A DNA stretch of 56,253 bases from an uncultured delta proteobacterium (GTDB taxonomy: Bacteria; Desulfobacterota; Syntrophia; Syntrophales; UBA8958). This document shows positions 16,695-26,200 of the stretch, one piece after another. The position numbers were made by a program, and so were the translations under genes. The notes beneath the pieces are model-generated. The model had not been told where the DNA came from, searched no databases, and was given only the letters and a program-made list of their open reading frames with translations. The stretch's first letter is position 1. Each line of letters starts with the position of its first letter. The stretch spans positions 1 to 56,253 of the forward strand of contig CAISJV010000037.1 in NCBI GenBank assembly GCA_903885795.1. The letters run 5' to 3'.

Positions 16695-18278
16695 ATGAAC
16701 GACGAAGAAAAATCAACAACAGGGGCTGGGCCGCCCTCGCCAGCCCTCACCCTTGACCAGAAAATAGCCGCTGCGACCGGCGCCGACATAGAGAGTATAG
16801 AAAGCGAAATCGCAGCGATTAAAAACAACGCCATCCGAGCGATTCACATAAAGGCGTTGGCCTCCAGTCTGAAGATTCCAGCCAAAACAGTCGAGGCCGA
16901 CGTCAACGCTCTTCTGGAAGAATCAACAGATAACTCATCCGGCCCGAAAACAGTTCCGTCTGCACACTTCGACGGTCTTGTCGATCTGGCACTTAACAAG
17001 GGACAAGTTGTCTTTCTGGTTAAAGAGCCTCACCTTCTCGTGGAAGGTGAATACAGCCTAGTCATGAAAGAGAGCCACCAAGACGGACATCTGGTTCTTA
17101 TACCACCGCCGAAGAAGTCGCTACCCTTCTTATTGGTACAGGCAGAGGACGTGATTTCACTTTACAACGACGGCCCTGATACCACTCTCTTTCGCGACAT
17201 CTACCAATATTTCACAAGATTCTCATTCCTGACTCCAGGGCAAAATTTGATAATAACTCTTTATGTATTAGCAACATACGCACAGGATCACCCGCAACTT
17301 CATTATCTCGGGGTGATATTTTTCTATGGTGAATCGGAGCACGGGAAGTCGAGGACGGGCAAGGCTGCGACCTATATTTGTTACAGGGGTATCCACATTA
17401 TCACCATGCGGGAGCCGAATATTTTTCGGTTTTCGCAAGATCTACAGGCAACAATTTTTTTTGATATGAAAGACCTATGGCAGCAAGCCAGGAAAAATGG
17501 CTGTGAGGATGTTCTGTTAGGAAGATATGAGAAGGGTGCCTCGGTTGCCAGGGTGCTCTTCCCGGAAAAGGGAGCATTCGACGATACGAGATACTTCAAC
17601 ATTTTTGGACCAACGATCGCCGCGTCGAATGAGGCGGTCCATAAAATCCTAAATACAAGAACTATCCCCGTTACGATGCTAAACAAGCCAAATGGCTATG
17701 AGCAACCGACGCCTAGGCTAGGTCTGCCTCTGAAAACACGTCTGACGGCTTGGCGGGGGCATATGATGGGCACGGAACTTCCCACCGTTCAACAGATTCC
17801 CGGAGTTAGCGGCAGGCTGTGGGATATCAGCAAACCGCTCCTCCAGCTCTGCCACTTGTTGTGCCCGGAAGCGGCGATACCGGCCTTCCATGCCTATATT
17901 CAAGAGATAGCCGCAGAGCGAGCGCAAGACAATAGCAGTTCGTATGAAGCGGAGATCGTCCGGGTCATAAGGGATCTTTCTCCTACAGGGATGAACGAAT
18001 GGAAACTGTTGACTGTCGCAGTCGTTAACAATCTGAACCAGGACCGGACACCGGAATTTTACTCTCATGTCGGCCCGACGGGGAAAAAGATCAGGGGCAT
18101 GGGCTTTTCAGTGAAAACCATTAACGGGAAGTCGGTGATCTTTCTTAACCGTCAGGACTTTGATCTCGCTCTGAAACAGTATGGGCTTGACCTCATGCCC
18201 GAAAGGAAGGCAGGAACGGCGGGTATTGAGGATGCCGACAGCATCGTGGACGAAATCCTGAACAGCATCAATTCATAA
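16695..18278 (+). CDS. P-loop ATPase of a mobile element, helicase-like
   Basis: Encodes 527 residues. A helical N-terminus (about 1-80) is followed by an ATPase core: Walker A GESEHGKS at about residue 218 and a Walker B-like ATIFFDMKDLW near 256, then SNEAVHK, a possible sensor element. This arrangement is seen in replication or DNA-mobilising ATPases of phage-like and integrative elements, often with primases. A C-terminal winged-helix-like part carries VAVVNNLNQD. Starts after ATGAGG. Exact family unknown; a replicative helicase or plasmid-type ATPase is the best guess. No primase or relaxase lies next to it. Confidence 0.6.
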   Translation: MNDEEKSTTGAGPPSPALTLDQKIAAATGADIESIESEIAAIKNNAIRAIHIKALASSLKIPAKTVEADVNALLEESTDNSSGPKTVPSAHFDGLVDLALNKGQVVFLVKEPHLLVEGEYSLVMKESHQDGHLVLIPPPKKSLPFLLVQAEDVISLYNDGPDTTLFRDIYQYFTRFSFLTPGQNLIITLYVLATYAQDHPQLHYLGVIFFYGESEHGKSRTGKAATYICYRGIHIITMREPNIFRFSQDLQATIFFDMKDLWQQARKNGCEDVLLGRYEKGASVARVLFPEKGAFDDTRYFNIFGPTIAASNEAVHKILNTRTIPVTMLNKPNGYEQPTPRLGLPLKTRLTAWRGHMMGTELPTVQQIPGVSGRLWDISKPLLQLCHLLCPEAAIPAFHAYIQEIAAERAQDNSSSYEAEIVRVIRDLSPTGMNEWKLLTVAVVNNLNQDRTPEFYSHVGPTGKKIRGMGFSVKTINGKSVIFLNRQDFDLALKQYGLDLMPERKAGTAGIEDADSIVDEILNSINS

Positions 18279-18291
18279 ATTCGATTAACAA

Positions 18292-18319
18292 GCCGGTCAG
18301 GCCTAATAACCTGGCCGGC
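18292..18319 (+). promoter_or_regulatory. long RNA hairpin in the leader of the first paralogue
   Basis: GCCGGTCAGG, an 8-base loop CCTAATAA, then CCTGGCCGGC: a 10-bp stem with one G-U pair. No T tract follows, so it is not a standard terminator. It sits about 45 bases before the start codon of the gene at 18366. A near-identical hairpin precedes the paralogue at 19091. Confidence 0.7.
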
Positions 18320-18365
18320 ACTACAAAAACACCCGGCAAAGTCCGGCAATAAAGGAGGATATTTT

Positions 18366-19037
18366 ATGTCATCTAAGAACGAAACAATAGACTTCACGGA
18401 TATCGTGAATATTATCGAACATAATGAGGACAAACAAATGCTGCTTCATTACGCATTACACGCCAATTGCCTGGACATTGCCTTAGTCGCCGGCACCTTT
18501 AATAGCCATCAAAAGTACAAGTTTCCCATGCAGCATGAGGAAATCCTCGATCTCATTGAGACGGTGGGAGTAAACCATGTAGAGTTGAGTACGATTTTCA
18601 AGGCTGCCAAGGAGGATTCTTGCGACAACGTTTTGATGACACTGGTCGCCGTTGGGTTGTCTCTTGATGAAGAGTCCATGGCTTATTCTGCGCTGTTCCT
18701 GGTGCTGGTAAGCCTCTGGAACCAAAGTCTCAAGAAACATCACCCCAATATCAGCGATGCAGAATTGAGGAAAGCCATCGAGAAGAATATCGAACTCATG
18801 GTCCTACTTGAAAAACATCGGATGCCGTTTTTCCTGCTTGCTAACGACATCCTGCCAAAGCAACTGGCTAAGTTTCGGGATGCCATAATTGCCGATCCTG
18901 AGCGGGGGAGCAAGCAACTTTACGACGATACCCGGGAGCGTCTTGATCAGTTCTTCCAGACAGACGGTGTAAGTGAGATCAAGCAAAGAGACACGGAAAG
19001 GATCGTAGAGGATGACCTCACAAGCGATCAAAATTAA
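18366..19037 (+). CDS. hypothetical protein, paralogue A
   Basis: Encodes 223 residues, mostly helical and acidic. Ribosome site AAAGGAGG 7 bases before the ATG. The central block with LVAVGLSLDEESMAYSA and LVSLWNQSLKK aligns with TSIGLSISDNSIARNA and LARLWNNIIDK in the gene at 19091, so the two arose by duplication although overall similarity is low. No catalytic motif, membrane segment or cysteine cluster is visible. Each copy is preceded by the same hairpin, implying shared control. Family unknown. Confidence 0.65.
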   Translation: MSSKNETIDFTDIVNIIEHNEDKQMLLHYALHANCLDIALVAGTFNSHQKYKFPMQHEEILDLIETVGVNHVELSTIFKAAKEDSCDNVLMTLVAVGLSLDEESMAYSALFLVLVSLWNQSLKKHHPNISDAELRKAIEKNIELMVLLEKHRMPFFLLANDILPKQLAKFRDAIIADPERGSKQLYDDTRERLDQFFQTDGVSEIKQRDTERIVEDDLTSDQN

Positions 19038-19045
19038 ATGCACTA

Positions 19046-19077
19046 GAGCCGGCCAGGCCTAATAACCTGGCCGGCTC
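19046..19077 (+). promoter_or_regulatory. long RNA hairpin in the leader of the second paralogue
   Basis: A perfect 12-bp stem (GAGCCGGCCAGG with CCTGGCCGGCTC) around the loop CCTAATAA, identical in loop to the hairpin at 18292. It lies 13 bases before the start codon of the downstream gene and directly abuts its ribosome site (AAGGAG), with no T tract. Position suggests control of translation or RNA processing rather than termination. Confidence 0.75.
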
Positions 19078-19090
19078 CAAGGAGAAAAAA

Positions 19091-19759
19091 ATGAACCTAA
19101 AGAACATAAATGAGTCTAATCTGATCAACATCTTAACCATGAAAGTTAGGAATGACCAGAATCTTCATGAGCAAATTGCTTACAAGCTCTACGCCCTGTG
19201 TCAACGGATGGAATCATGCGAGCACAATGAACAAAACAGGTTTTACTTTCAGCTGCCTGTTCCAGAGGTTCTGTCATTTTCCGAAACATTAGGGATCGAT
19301 GAAGAAACCGGCCCTGTATTTTGGGCTGGCGGGGATGAGTATTATCGACTGACAATGGCATTGACCAGCATTGGGCTGTCTATTTCAGATAATTCGATCG
19401 CACGGAATGCGTATCAACTTATGCTCGCAAGATTATGGAACAATATAATAGACAAAAGCCTTCCGGAAGGCATTAATACATCGACAATGGACATCGTCAT
19501 AAAAGAAAGGCTCTCACAACAGCATTTGCTCAAAAAACGAACCATCTACGATCTGATCGGCCGTTACTATGTTTTAACAATACTCAGAAAATATGGACGT
19601 GATGTCACAGATAATCCGAGAGAAAATGCGGGACTTCTGTTAAGCCAAGGAAGGGATAGAATATACAGAATATTTCATGGAAACGTACCGTTTGCGCCAA
19701 ATTCCGCTGTGCGATTGTATAAGGAAGTTGAGGCAGAAATAAAGAATAAGACAGTATAA
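19091..19759 (+). CDS. hypothetical protein, paralogue B
   Basis: Encodes 222 residues, the same size as paralogue A and similar to it around residues 95-120 (TSIGLSISDNSIARNA, LWNNIIDK). It is predicted helical. AAGGAGAAAAAA precedes the ATG. A strong terminator follows, so the ATPase-paralogue transcript ends here. Function unknown. Retention of two diverged copies behind duplicated leaders suggests that both products are used, perhaps as a heteromeric pair. Confidence 0.65.
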   Translation: MNLKNINESNLINILTMKVRNDQNLHEQIAYKLYALCQRMESCEHNEQNRFYFQLPVPEVLSFSETLGIDEETGPVFWAGGDEYYRLTMALTSIGLSISDNSIARNAYQLMLARLWNNIIDKSLPEGINTSTMDIVIKERLSQQHLLKKRTIYDLIGRYYVLTILRKYGRDVTDNPRENAGLLLSQGRDRIYRIFHGNVPFAPNSAVRLYKEVEAEIKNKTV

Positions 19760-19799
19760 TTTTGGACTGAAGTCGGCAAGCTCCGGCGGGAAAATCAAC

Positions 19800-19834
19800 A
19801 AAAGCCTCTTCGCACCCTCGCGGAGGGGCTTTTT
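19800..19834 (+). terminator. intrinsic terminator at the end of the mobile-element module
   Basis: A 14-bp stem with two G-U pairs (19800-19813 with 19820-19833), a 6-base loop, and a run of T residues. It faces the convergent methyltransferase gene. Between 19835 and 20116 I see nothing coding. Confidence 0.88.
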
Positions 19835-20116
19835 CCTTATCTGAACGTGACGCCATTATCGAAAATAGCAGCATTTTACCTTTGAGCTTTTTTCTTTTTT
19901 TCTCGGTTACCGAGAATTCAAACCGCGATGGAGCAGCCTCTATAGTTTATTGAAAGCGTGAAATTGGGGGGAAGTCTTTGTGTAACAGCTTTCGTTCGGT
20001 AATGCTCATGGAAACTAAGGGAAAAGTGAATCGCCTTGACACACAATAACCCGCGTCCGTGAGAGCTTTTTTTACCGCATTCATTTGACTGAAGGAAGCG
20101 CTGTTTCCCTATATTT

Positions 20117-23100
20117 TCAAGAGTATTTGCCTTCCACGATGACGATTTCATCATCCGTCAAGCCGTAGAGGGCATGGACGAGACTGTCTATTTGCGCTTC
20201 AAGGGCAGGGATATCTGAAAGTTTATGGTTACGTCTCAATTCTAGTATATTTTCTACAAGCGCCACTATCGGCGCTTGTTTTTCCGGCGTCACATCGGGG
20301 ATGGGAAGTTGTTTCCAGTCGTCGGGGTAGAGATGGATGTTGCTACGACGATTAGCGCGAAGGAAATTTCTGGCAAAGGCGGAGTTCATCGCTGCCAGTA
20401 GGTATTTTACCGCAAAGCGGTTACTTGTCTTTTCAAGTTCTTCTCGCTGTGGCAAATCCGGTCGGAGTGGCATTTCCCCTTTATACCGGGCGGCCTTTTT
20501 TAATGAATTGTTTCGGACTTTAGTAAGGCTATGCCAAGGAATAAAACCAACGCTGCTTTCCGTAAAGTAAAGATGCTGGATATCATAACATGCTTTTGGG
20601 TCAGGTCCGGGGCTTCGCTGAACTAAGATTTTTTCGTCAACTGTATAAATCTCTGGGAATGTCGGTCTACTAAAAAGCTTGGGAGCCCGGTCAGTACCCC
20701 ATTCAAGCCACTTATTCGTTGCGGGTAGCCAAATATCTAAATGTTTCCCTTCGACAAAAGGTTTCGGATGCAAATCATCCTTTGTATCCGAAACAAGATC
20801 TTTCATTTCAAAAGCGCCTTGCTCTATTTTCTCGTTTGCGTGTACTACCATTCCTTTTGTAATGTAACATATTTCTGCCAAAGTTACTGACGGGACAGAC
20901 AAAGAAGTCGCTACTTCTTCCCCAGGGAAAAACGCTCGAAAGTTGAGATTACGCTGCTCATCAGTCGGCAGTTTCTTTATCTTTCCGAATTCAATCTCAT
21001 GCACAAATCGTTCAGGACAATTGTTTGTGCCGTCCGCCTTCTGGTAGAAATAGACAATGTTATGTACACCAGCATCGAATACCTTAATATTGCTCAGGAA
21101 GTCAAGGCGCATAACGCGGCTGTTACGAAGGAACCACTCTTGTGATTTCTGGGCATACTTGGAATGGCAATAGGCATCGGAAACTATCATGGTTGTGATA
21201 CCATTCGGCTTCAAAACCTTGTAACCAAGCTCGATGAACGGGATAAAGAGATCCCACTTTTCCCACAATGTCACGTATTGTTTCGATTCGAGAATTCGTT
21301 TCCGCTGGGCAAGATGTTCTTCCCCTGCATCTGCCCTTACATACGGAGGATTTCCAATTGAAATATCAAAACCATCCTCAACGCCAAACATCCATGCAGG
21401 GCTAAAAAAAATTGCCGCTTTGCTGTCATCAAAAGGGTTCCAGCCGGTGATTCGGGTGGTAAATGCCAAATCAATCAACTTATGCTTCAGCAGATCAAGC
21501 GATATCTTCAAAATCTCATCCTGAACCGCCAGAAACCTCTGCTTCAAATGTTGCTTGAGATTGTGATTGTGGGCTGAATCGAAATAGTCATGCCGTATCC
21601 GCTTCAGCTCATCCATCTTCCCTTCAAAATCCTGTAAGAACAAAAGACCATGCCGTTTTTCGCACTGATCCCGGAATGCCTGGTACCCCAGATCAATCAG
21701 TGAATCAGCGCAGACGAACTTGAAATCCAGATTGGGGAGGGGCTGCACCTTGTCCGGATCTTCATCCACGATCAGCGACAGCCAGCAGCGTAGTCGTGAA
21801 AGTTCTATCGCCATCGGCTGAATGTCCACGCCGTAGATGCTATTTTCAATGGTTTCCAGCTTTAGGTCATAAAGGGACGCTTTTGGATTGAGTGCCTGTT
21901 TGAGCATGATGACCTTTTGTAGCATCCCCATGGGAAAGGCACCGGAACCGGCAGCTATATCGATGGTCTTCAGACAATTCAGCTTGTTTAGCAAATCTGA
22001 TGGTTGTGATTTCAGATCGGCGGATAGTTCGCCGGTGTGGACAAAGTCGGCACACTCACTTCCCAAATACGAGATCAGGCTTTCTTCAACCATGTAATCC
22101 ACGATTGGGCGGGGGGTGTAGAAAGAACCGGTCTGTTTGCGGGCCGATGCGCCAGTTTCCGGATTCTGTTCGGCCAGCAGGTTTTCAAATATCCGCCCCA
22201 GCATCTCCGGGTCAATAGCTATTTCGGAATTTGCCGACGAGTTTTCATCCACTGTGAAATTGTAGCGCTCCAGGGTATCACCGAAGAATCCGGAAAACCA
22301 TTCATTGGGGATCCACAGTTGAAAGTTACCCTGGCAATCGTCAGTTTGTGGCTCGAACAGGCCGCCGTTCAGGAAACGCAATCCGGCAATGCTGGCAGGC
22401 AGGCCGGCCTTACGGTCATTTTGTGGGGTGTTGAATACATCGAAAAAGAGCGGTTCCAGAAGCTCGTGGTAGAAATTGACACAGGTTGTAACCGTGGCGC
22501 TGGAAAGGGCATCGCTCCCTACGATCCCCTTTTTCTTCAGAAACCAGCAGAATATGAGCCGACCCAGCAGGCGGACTGCGAACTGGGCGCGTTGTTCCGG
22601 TCTGGTCAGAATCCCCTTGCATTTGGAAAGCGCCGTTATCAGTGAATCAAAGGCAACCTTGATGTCAAGGTAGAAGTTCTTGTTAACGATGGAGATATCA
22701 AAGGCTTGCCAGAGGGCTTTCCAAAGCAGGGAAGGCTCGCTGACTGCGAACATATCCCGCTGGGCAGGCACGGCGTTTTGCTTGGCAACTGTATCCAAGA
22801 TGAAGTCGTAGGTCTTGTACCACTGACCCGCTTCCAGCGTCAGGGTCTTGCATACTGTCTTTTTACCTTCTCGACCGGCCAGTACAACCTTGAGTATGGT
22901 CTGTGACGGATTGCCGAAAAACCAGACGGTGTAACGCTCGGCGTCCAAACCGCCCACAAACCGGCGCGTAATCCGCTCTATCTGCGCCTTGGGGAGACGG
23001 TCGTCACTTAGCCGGAGAAAGAGAAAGAGAAGTTGGGATACAGTCCCCTTGGGCCAGCACAGGGCACGGATGTCGTGCTGCTGAGCCAGGGTAGGATGAT

Positions 23101-23266
23101 CGGCCACGATGCGAAGTAGTTCTCCGCCAAAGAGCTGTTGTTGCTGAGCGGTTGAAAGGGAGCTGTCCCATTTGACCGGCTCGGTCATGCCGAAAGTGCG
23201 GATCAGGGATTCGCACAATAGACGGTAGTCTAGTTTCGTGACCGGTTTGACGAATTGCTGTATCAT
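20117..23266 (-). CDS. Eco57I/PglX-like N6-adenine DNA methyltransferase
   Basis: Encodes 1049 residues. SAM-binding motif I is IDIAAGSGAFPMG (about 450) and catalytic motif IV is GNPPYVRAD (about 640), the signature of gamma-class N6-adenine methyltransferases. A C-terminal region with SNIHLYPDDWKQLPIPD resembles the target-recognition part of type IIG and BREX-type enzymes. The first 400 residues show no clear nuclease motif. It starts 16 bases after the PLD-SNF2 helicase gene, so methylation here probably protects host DNA from that protein. Requires SAM, which links it functionally to the SAM operon further right. Confidence 0.85.
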   Translation of the reverse strand: MIQQFVKPVTKLDYRLLCESLIRTFGMTEPVKWDSSLSTAQQQQLFGGELLRIVADHPTLAQQHDIRALCWPKGTVSQLLFLFLRLSDDRLPKAQIERITRRFVGGLDAERYTVWFFGNPSQTILKVVLAGREGKKTVCKTLTLEAGQWYKTYDFILDTVAKQNAVPAQRDMFAVSEPSLLWKALWQAFDISIVNKNFYLDIKVAFDSLITALSKCKGILTRPEQRAQFAVRLLGRLIFCWFLKKKGIVGSDALSSATVTTCVNFYHELLEPLFFDVFNTPQNDRKAGLPASIAGLRFLNGGLFEPQTDDCQGNFQLWIPNEWFSGFFGDTLERYNFTVDENSSANSEIAIDPEMLGRIFENLLAEQNPETGASARKQTGSFYTPRPIVDYMVEESLISYLGSECADFVHTGELSADLKSQPSDLLNKLNCLKTIDIAAGSGAFPMGMLQKVIMLKQALNPKASLYDLKLETIENSIYGVDIQPMAIELSRLRCWLSLIVDEDPDKVQPLPNLDFKFVCADSLIDLGYQAFRDQCEKRHGLLFLQDFEGKMDELKRIRHDYFDSAHNHNLKQHLKQRFLAVQDEILKISLDLLKHKLIDLAFTTRITGWNPFDDSKAAIFFSPAWMFGVEDGFDISIGNPPYVRADAGEEHLAQRKRILESKQYVTLWEKWDLFIPFIELGYKVLKPNGITTMIVSDAYCHSKYAQKSQEWFLRNSRVMRLDFLSNIKVFDAGVHNIVYFYQKADGTNNCPERFVHEIEFGKIKKLPTDEQRNLNFRAFFPGEEVATSLSVPSVTLAEICYITKGMVVHANEKIEQGAFEMKDLVSDTKDDLHPKPFVEGKHLDIWLPATNKWLEWGTDRAPKLFSRPTFPEIYTVDEKILVQRSPGPDPKACYDIQHLYFTESSVGFIPWHSLTKVRNNSLKKAARYKGEMPLRPDLPQREELEKTSNRFAVKYLLAAMNSAFARNFLRANRRSNIHLYPDDWKQLPIPDVTPEKQAPIVALVENILELRRNHKLSDIPALEAQIDSLVHALYGLTDDEIVIVEGKYS

Positions 23267-23282
23267 CAGATTATTTCATTGC

Positions 23283-26200
23283 CTATTCAGAAGAATAATA
23301 CCCGAACCATATAACCGGATCAGGCGCATTGTGCGGTTCGAGTTGCTTGACCAAGTGAACCGATTGTATAGCCAGCGAGTCCAAAAAATCAAGCGACACC
23401 CGGTTATCGTTTCGTCGCAAATAAGCCCGCAGACGGTTATCCACCGATAGGTTACGACCGGTGAGCAGACTTTGCATACGTCGTATATTGTCTTGAGAGT
23501 AGCGCTCGGCATTCTCAGACAACAGGCGCAAAAGATCCGTCTTTGCCTGTACGATGGGGTTTGCGCCACCACCTTTTCTTACACCTAAAAACTCTCCAAA
23601 GTCGCCACCATCCATGGTTTCCTGAACTGATCTTTCAGACGCAAAAAGCTCCTCAGCCTGCCGGATCGATGCCTGCTTTTCGATAAAGCCGATACGTTCT
23701 GTCTGCCGTTGCCTATCGAAAGAACGGATACGGCGCAAAGCTGCAAGCTGGTTGTCTACACGGCCAATTTTTACGCCATCGTGCGTTAGGTAATCAAACT
23801 CACCTTCACCGATATTGAACACTAGCAGCTTATCTTTTCCGGCTACTGTTGGGATGCCACACCATTTGTTAAAGTTCATGGAAAGCAGGCGCTCCCGCTC
23901 GACGTCGGTAGCACTACGCATAAAATCACGTAGATCATTCTCAAACACTTCATCAAAAGCCAAGTCGTTCTGCCGCTCCAGTTCTTCGGTGGCGCTTTGC
24001 TGCCTGTTCGTATCGCCGGAGTAAATATCTTCCATCAGTCCGAACTGGCGGTCACTGATCTGTTCGCCAAGTACGCTGCTGTCTATCCCCACGCTGCCAC
24101 CAATGATCCGTATCTTCTCTTGAAGCTTCTTCATCAACCGCAGGAACTTGTCAAGCTGGGCTTCGGGGCGGAAGTTTTTGATAAGTACCTCGTCAAAGGT
24201 TGAACCGAGGCGGCTGATTCTACCATTGCGCTGGATCATTTTGACTGGATTCCAGTGGAGGTCATAGTTGATGATAACGCCGCAATCCTGAAGGTTTTGC
24301 CCCTCGCTCAACACGTCTGTGGAGAAGAGCAGCTTCAATTCAGGCTTGTCATTGACTATGCCATTTACAACCATCTGCTGCTGGGCAACCGGAGAGAAAC
24401 GGCGCACATACTCCTGCTTGTACTCTCCATTCCGGCTTTTCAGAAATGCAATCTGTTCACGACTGATACCCAGTTCAGTTAGGAATGTATCGTCAATCTG
24501 CTGTTTGAGGTAATCGATGGTAGTGGCAAAATAGGAGAAGATGAGAACCTTGCTTCCATTGAGCTCGCCGCGCAATAACTGTTTCAGGGTCTCCAGTTTA
24601 CTGTCTTGTCTGATCTCTGCCAGTATTTCACGAACCAGAGCGATAATCTCTTTATCCTGCAGGATGAAGGCCCGAACCCGATCTATCCGATAATCATCGT
24701 GACGGATGGAAGCGTAGGGCGTTTTTATTAAGTAGGCGTTGTCACGTGCCTGCTTCCGCAGTTCCCGGTCAGTGAAGTGTGCAATCTCTTCTTCAATAAG
24801 ATCGATGATGTCGTCATCAGGCTGTTCATCATGGCGCGTCAATGCCTTCTGGATGATTTCCGGTCGGACAATTCGCGACTGATCGAAGAAGATGGTTTCA
24901 AAGGTTGCAAGATAGCCTGAGTAGCGCTCGATCCTTTGCCTGAAAGTATGGATAGATGAATCGAAAGACTTGAACATCGTGACCTTCATGACTCCGGTAA
25001 GGCTTCCACGGGCGCGGGCCTGAAGTTCTTCATCGGAAGTACGCTGCTTCTTTTCCGAAAGATAGCTATAGGGGATCAGTTTGAGACCATTGATGGCTCG
25101 ATCGATAAAATGGAAGATCGACTCGAACTCGACCGCCTTTTTGCGCTGCCTTGCAGTTGCCTTAGCAAAATTGAAGAAGTCCAGAATCCCCTCTTGTTCT
25201 TGCCGCTCTTCATCGGTCTGGTCCCGCTCTTCGGTAAATGCTGCATAGAGAGGTGGATTTTCATCGGCAAGATTTGCAAGACGCTTGTGAATGGTTTTTC
25301 TGATCTCCTTTCCATCCAGCTCATACAGGATGCTCTCAAGGCGCTCCTCCGGAAACTTAATCAGTTGTCCGTCGTTTATCGTCGCGTCAGGGAAATCTTT
25401 CTTGACTTGGTGCTTGGTGCGTTTGACCATTATCTTATGCAGAATCGGATAAAGGTCAACGAAGGTATCATCCCTGCCAGTTGCGCTGAACTGACGCTGT
25501 ATGTTGCCGAAAAACGACTCCAAGTCCTGAATGCCGAAGTGTGAGAAGAATTGACCGTTGCCACCTTTGGAAAGGATTATCTGGTTCGCCAGGTCTTTGA
25601 TGCCATTATTGACCGGGGTTGCGGTCAGCAGCAACACACGGGGGATTGTACTGCAGAAGTCAAGGCTGGTGAGGGTTTCCTGGAGGTTCTGAAATGACTG
25701 GCTCCCCTGTGTTTTCAGATTGTGGCTTTCATCAATCACCAGGAGGTCAATGGCGTTTGCCGCTTTGGATGCCTCTTTACGTCGTTTAAGTTCATCCCTG
25801 ACACCTTCCAGGCTATGTTCGTTGCCGAATTCGGTGATGGAAAAGACAGGGGCATTGACGGTGATCTCTTCAAGGTGTTGTTTCCAATCGTCTCGTAATG
25901 AGGCAGGACAAACAACGACAACATTCTTGCGCTGAAAATAGCCGTATTCCTCAATAACCCGCCGCGCTATGTATGACTTTCCCAGTCCAACGCTGTCGCC
26001 TACAAGGCACATTCCTATCTTGGGATTATCCAGACGTGACTTGACCTTGCGGTAACTCTCCTCCTGAAAAAGTGTCAGGTCCGTCCGACTCTCAAAGCGT
26101 TCCTCATGTTTCAGCGTTTCTTCAATTTCGATGTCGTCGCCATAAGTCTCATACAGGATGCGGATATACATCTCATAGGGGGAATAACTGATATCTCCAA

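Noticed and set aside
19901-19915. Short palindrome TCTCGGTTACCGAGA next to a T run
   Set aside because: The T run precedes the hairpin rather than following it, so it is not a terminator in either orientation.
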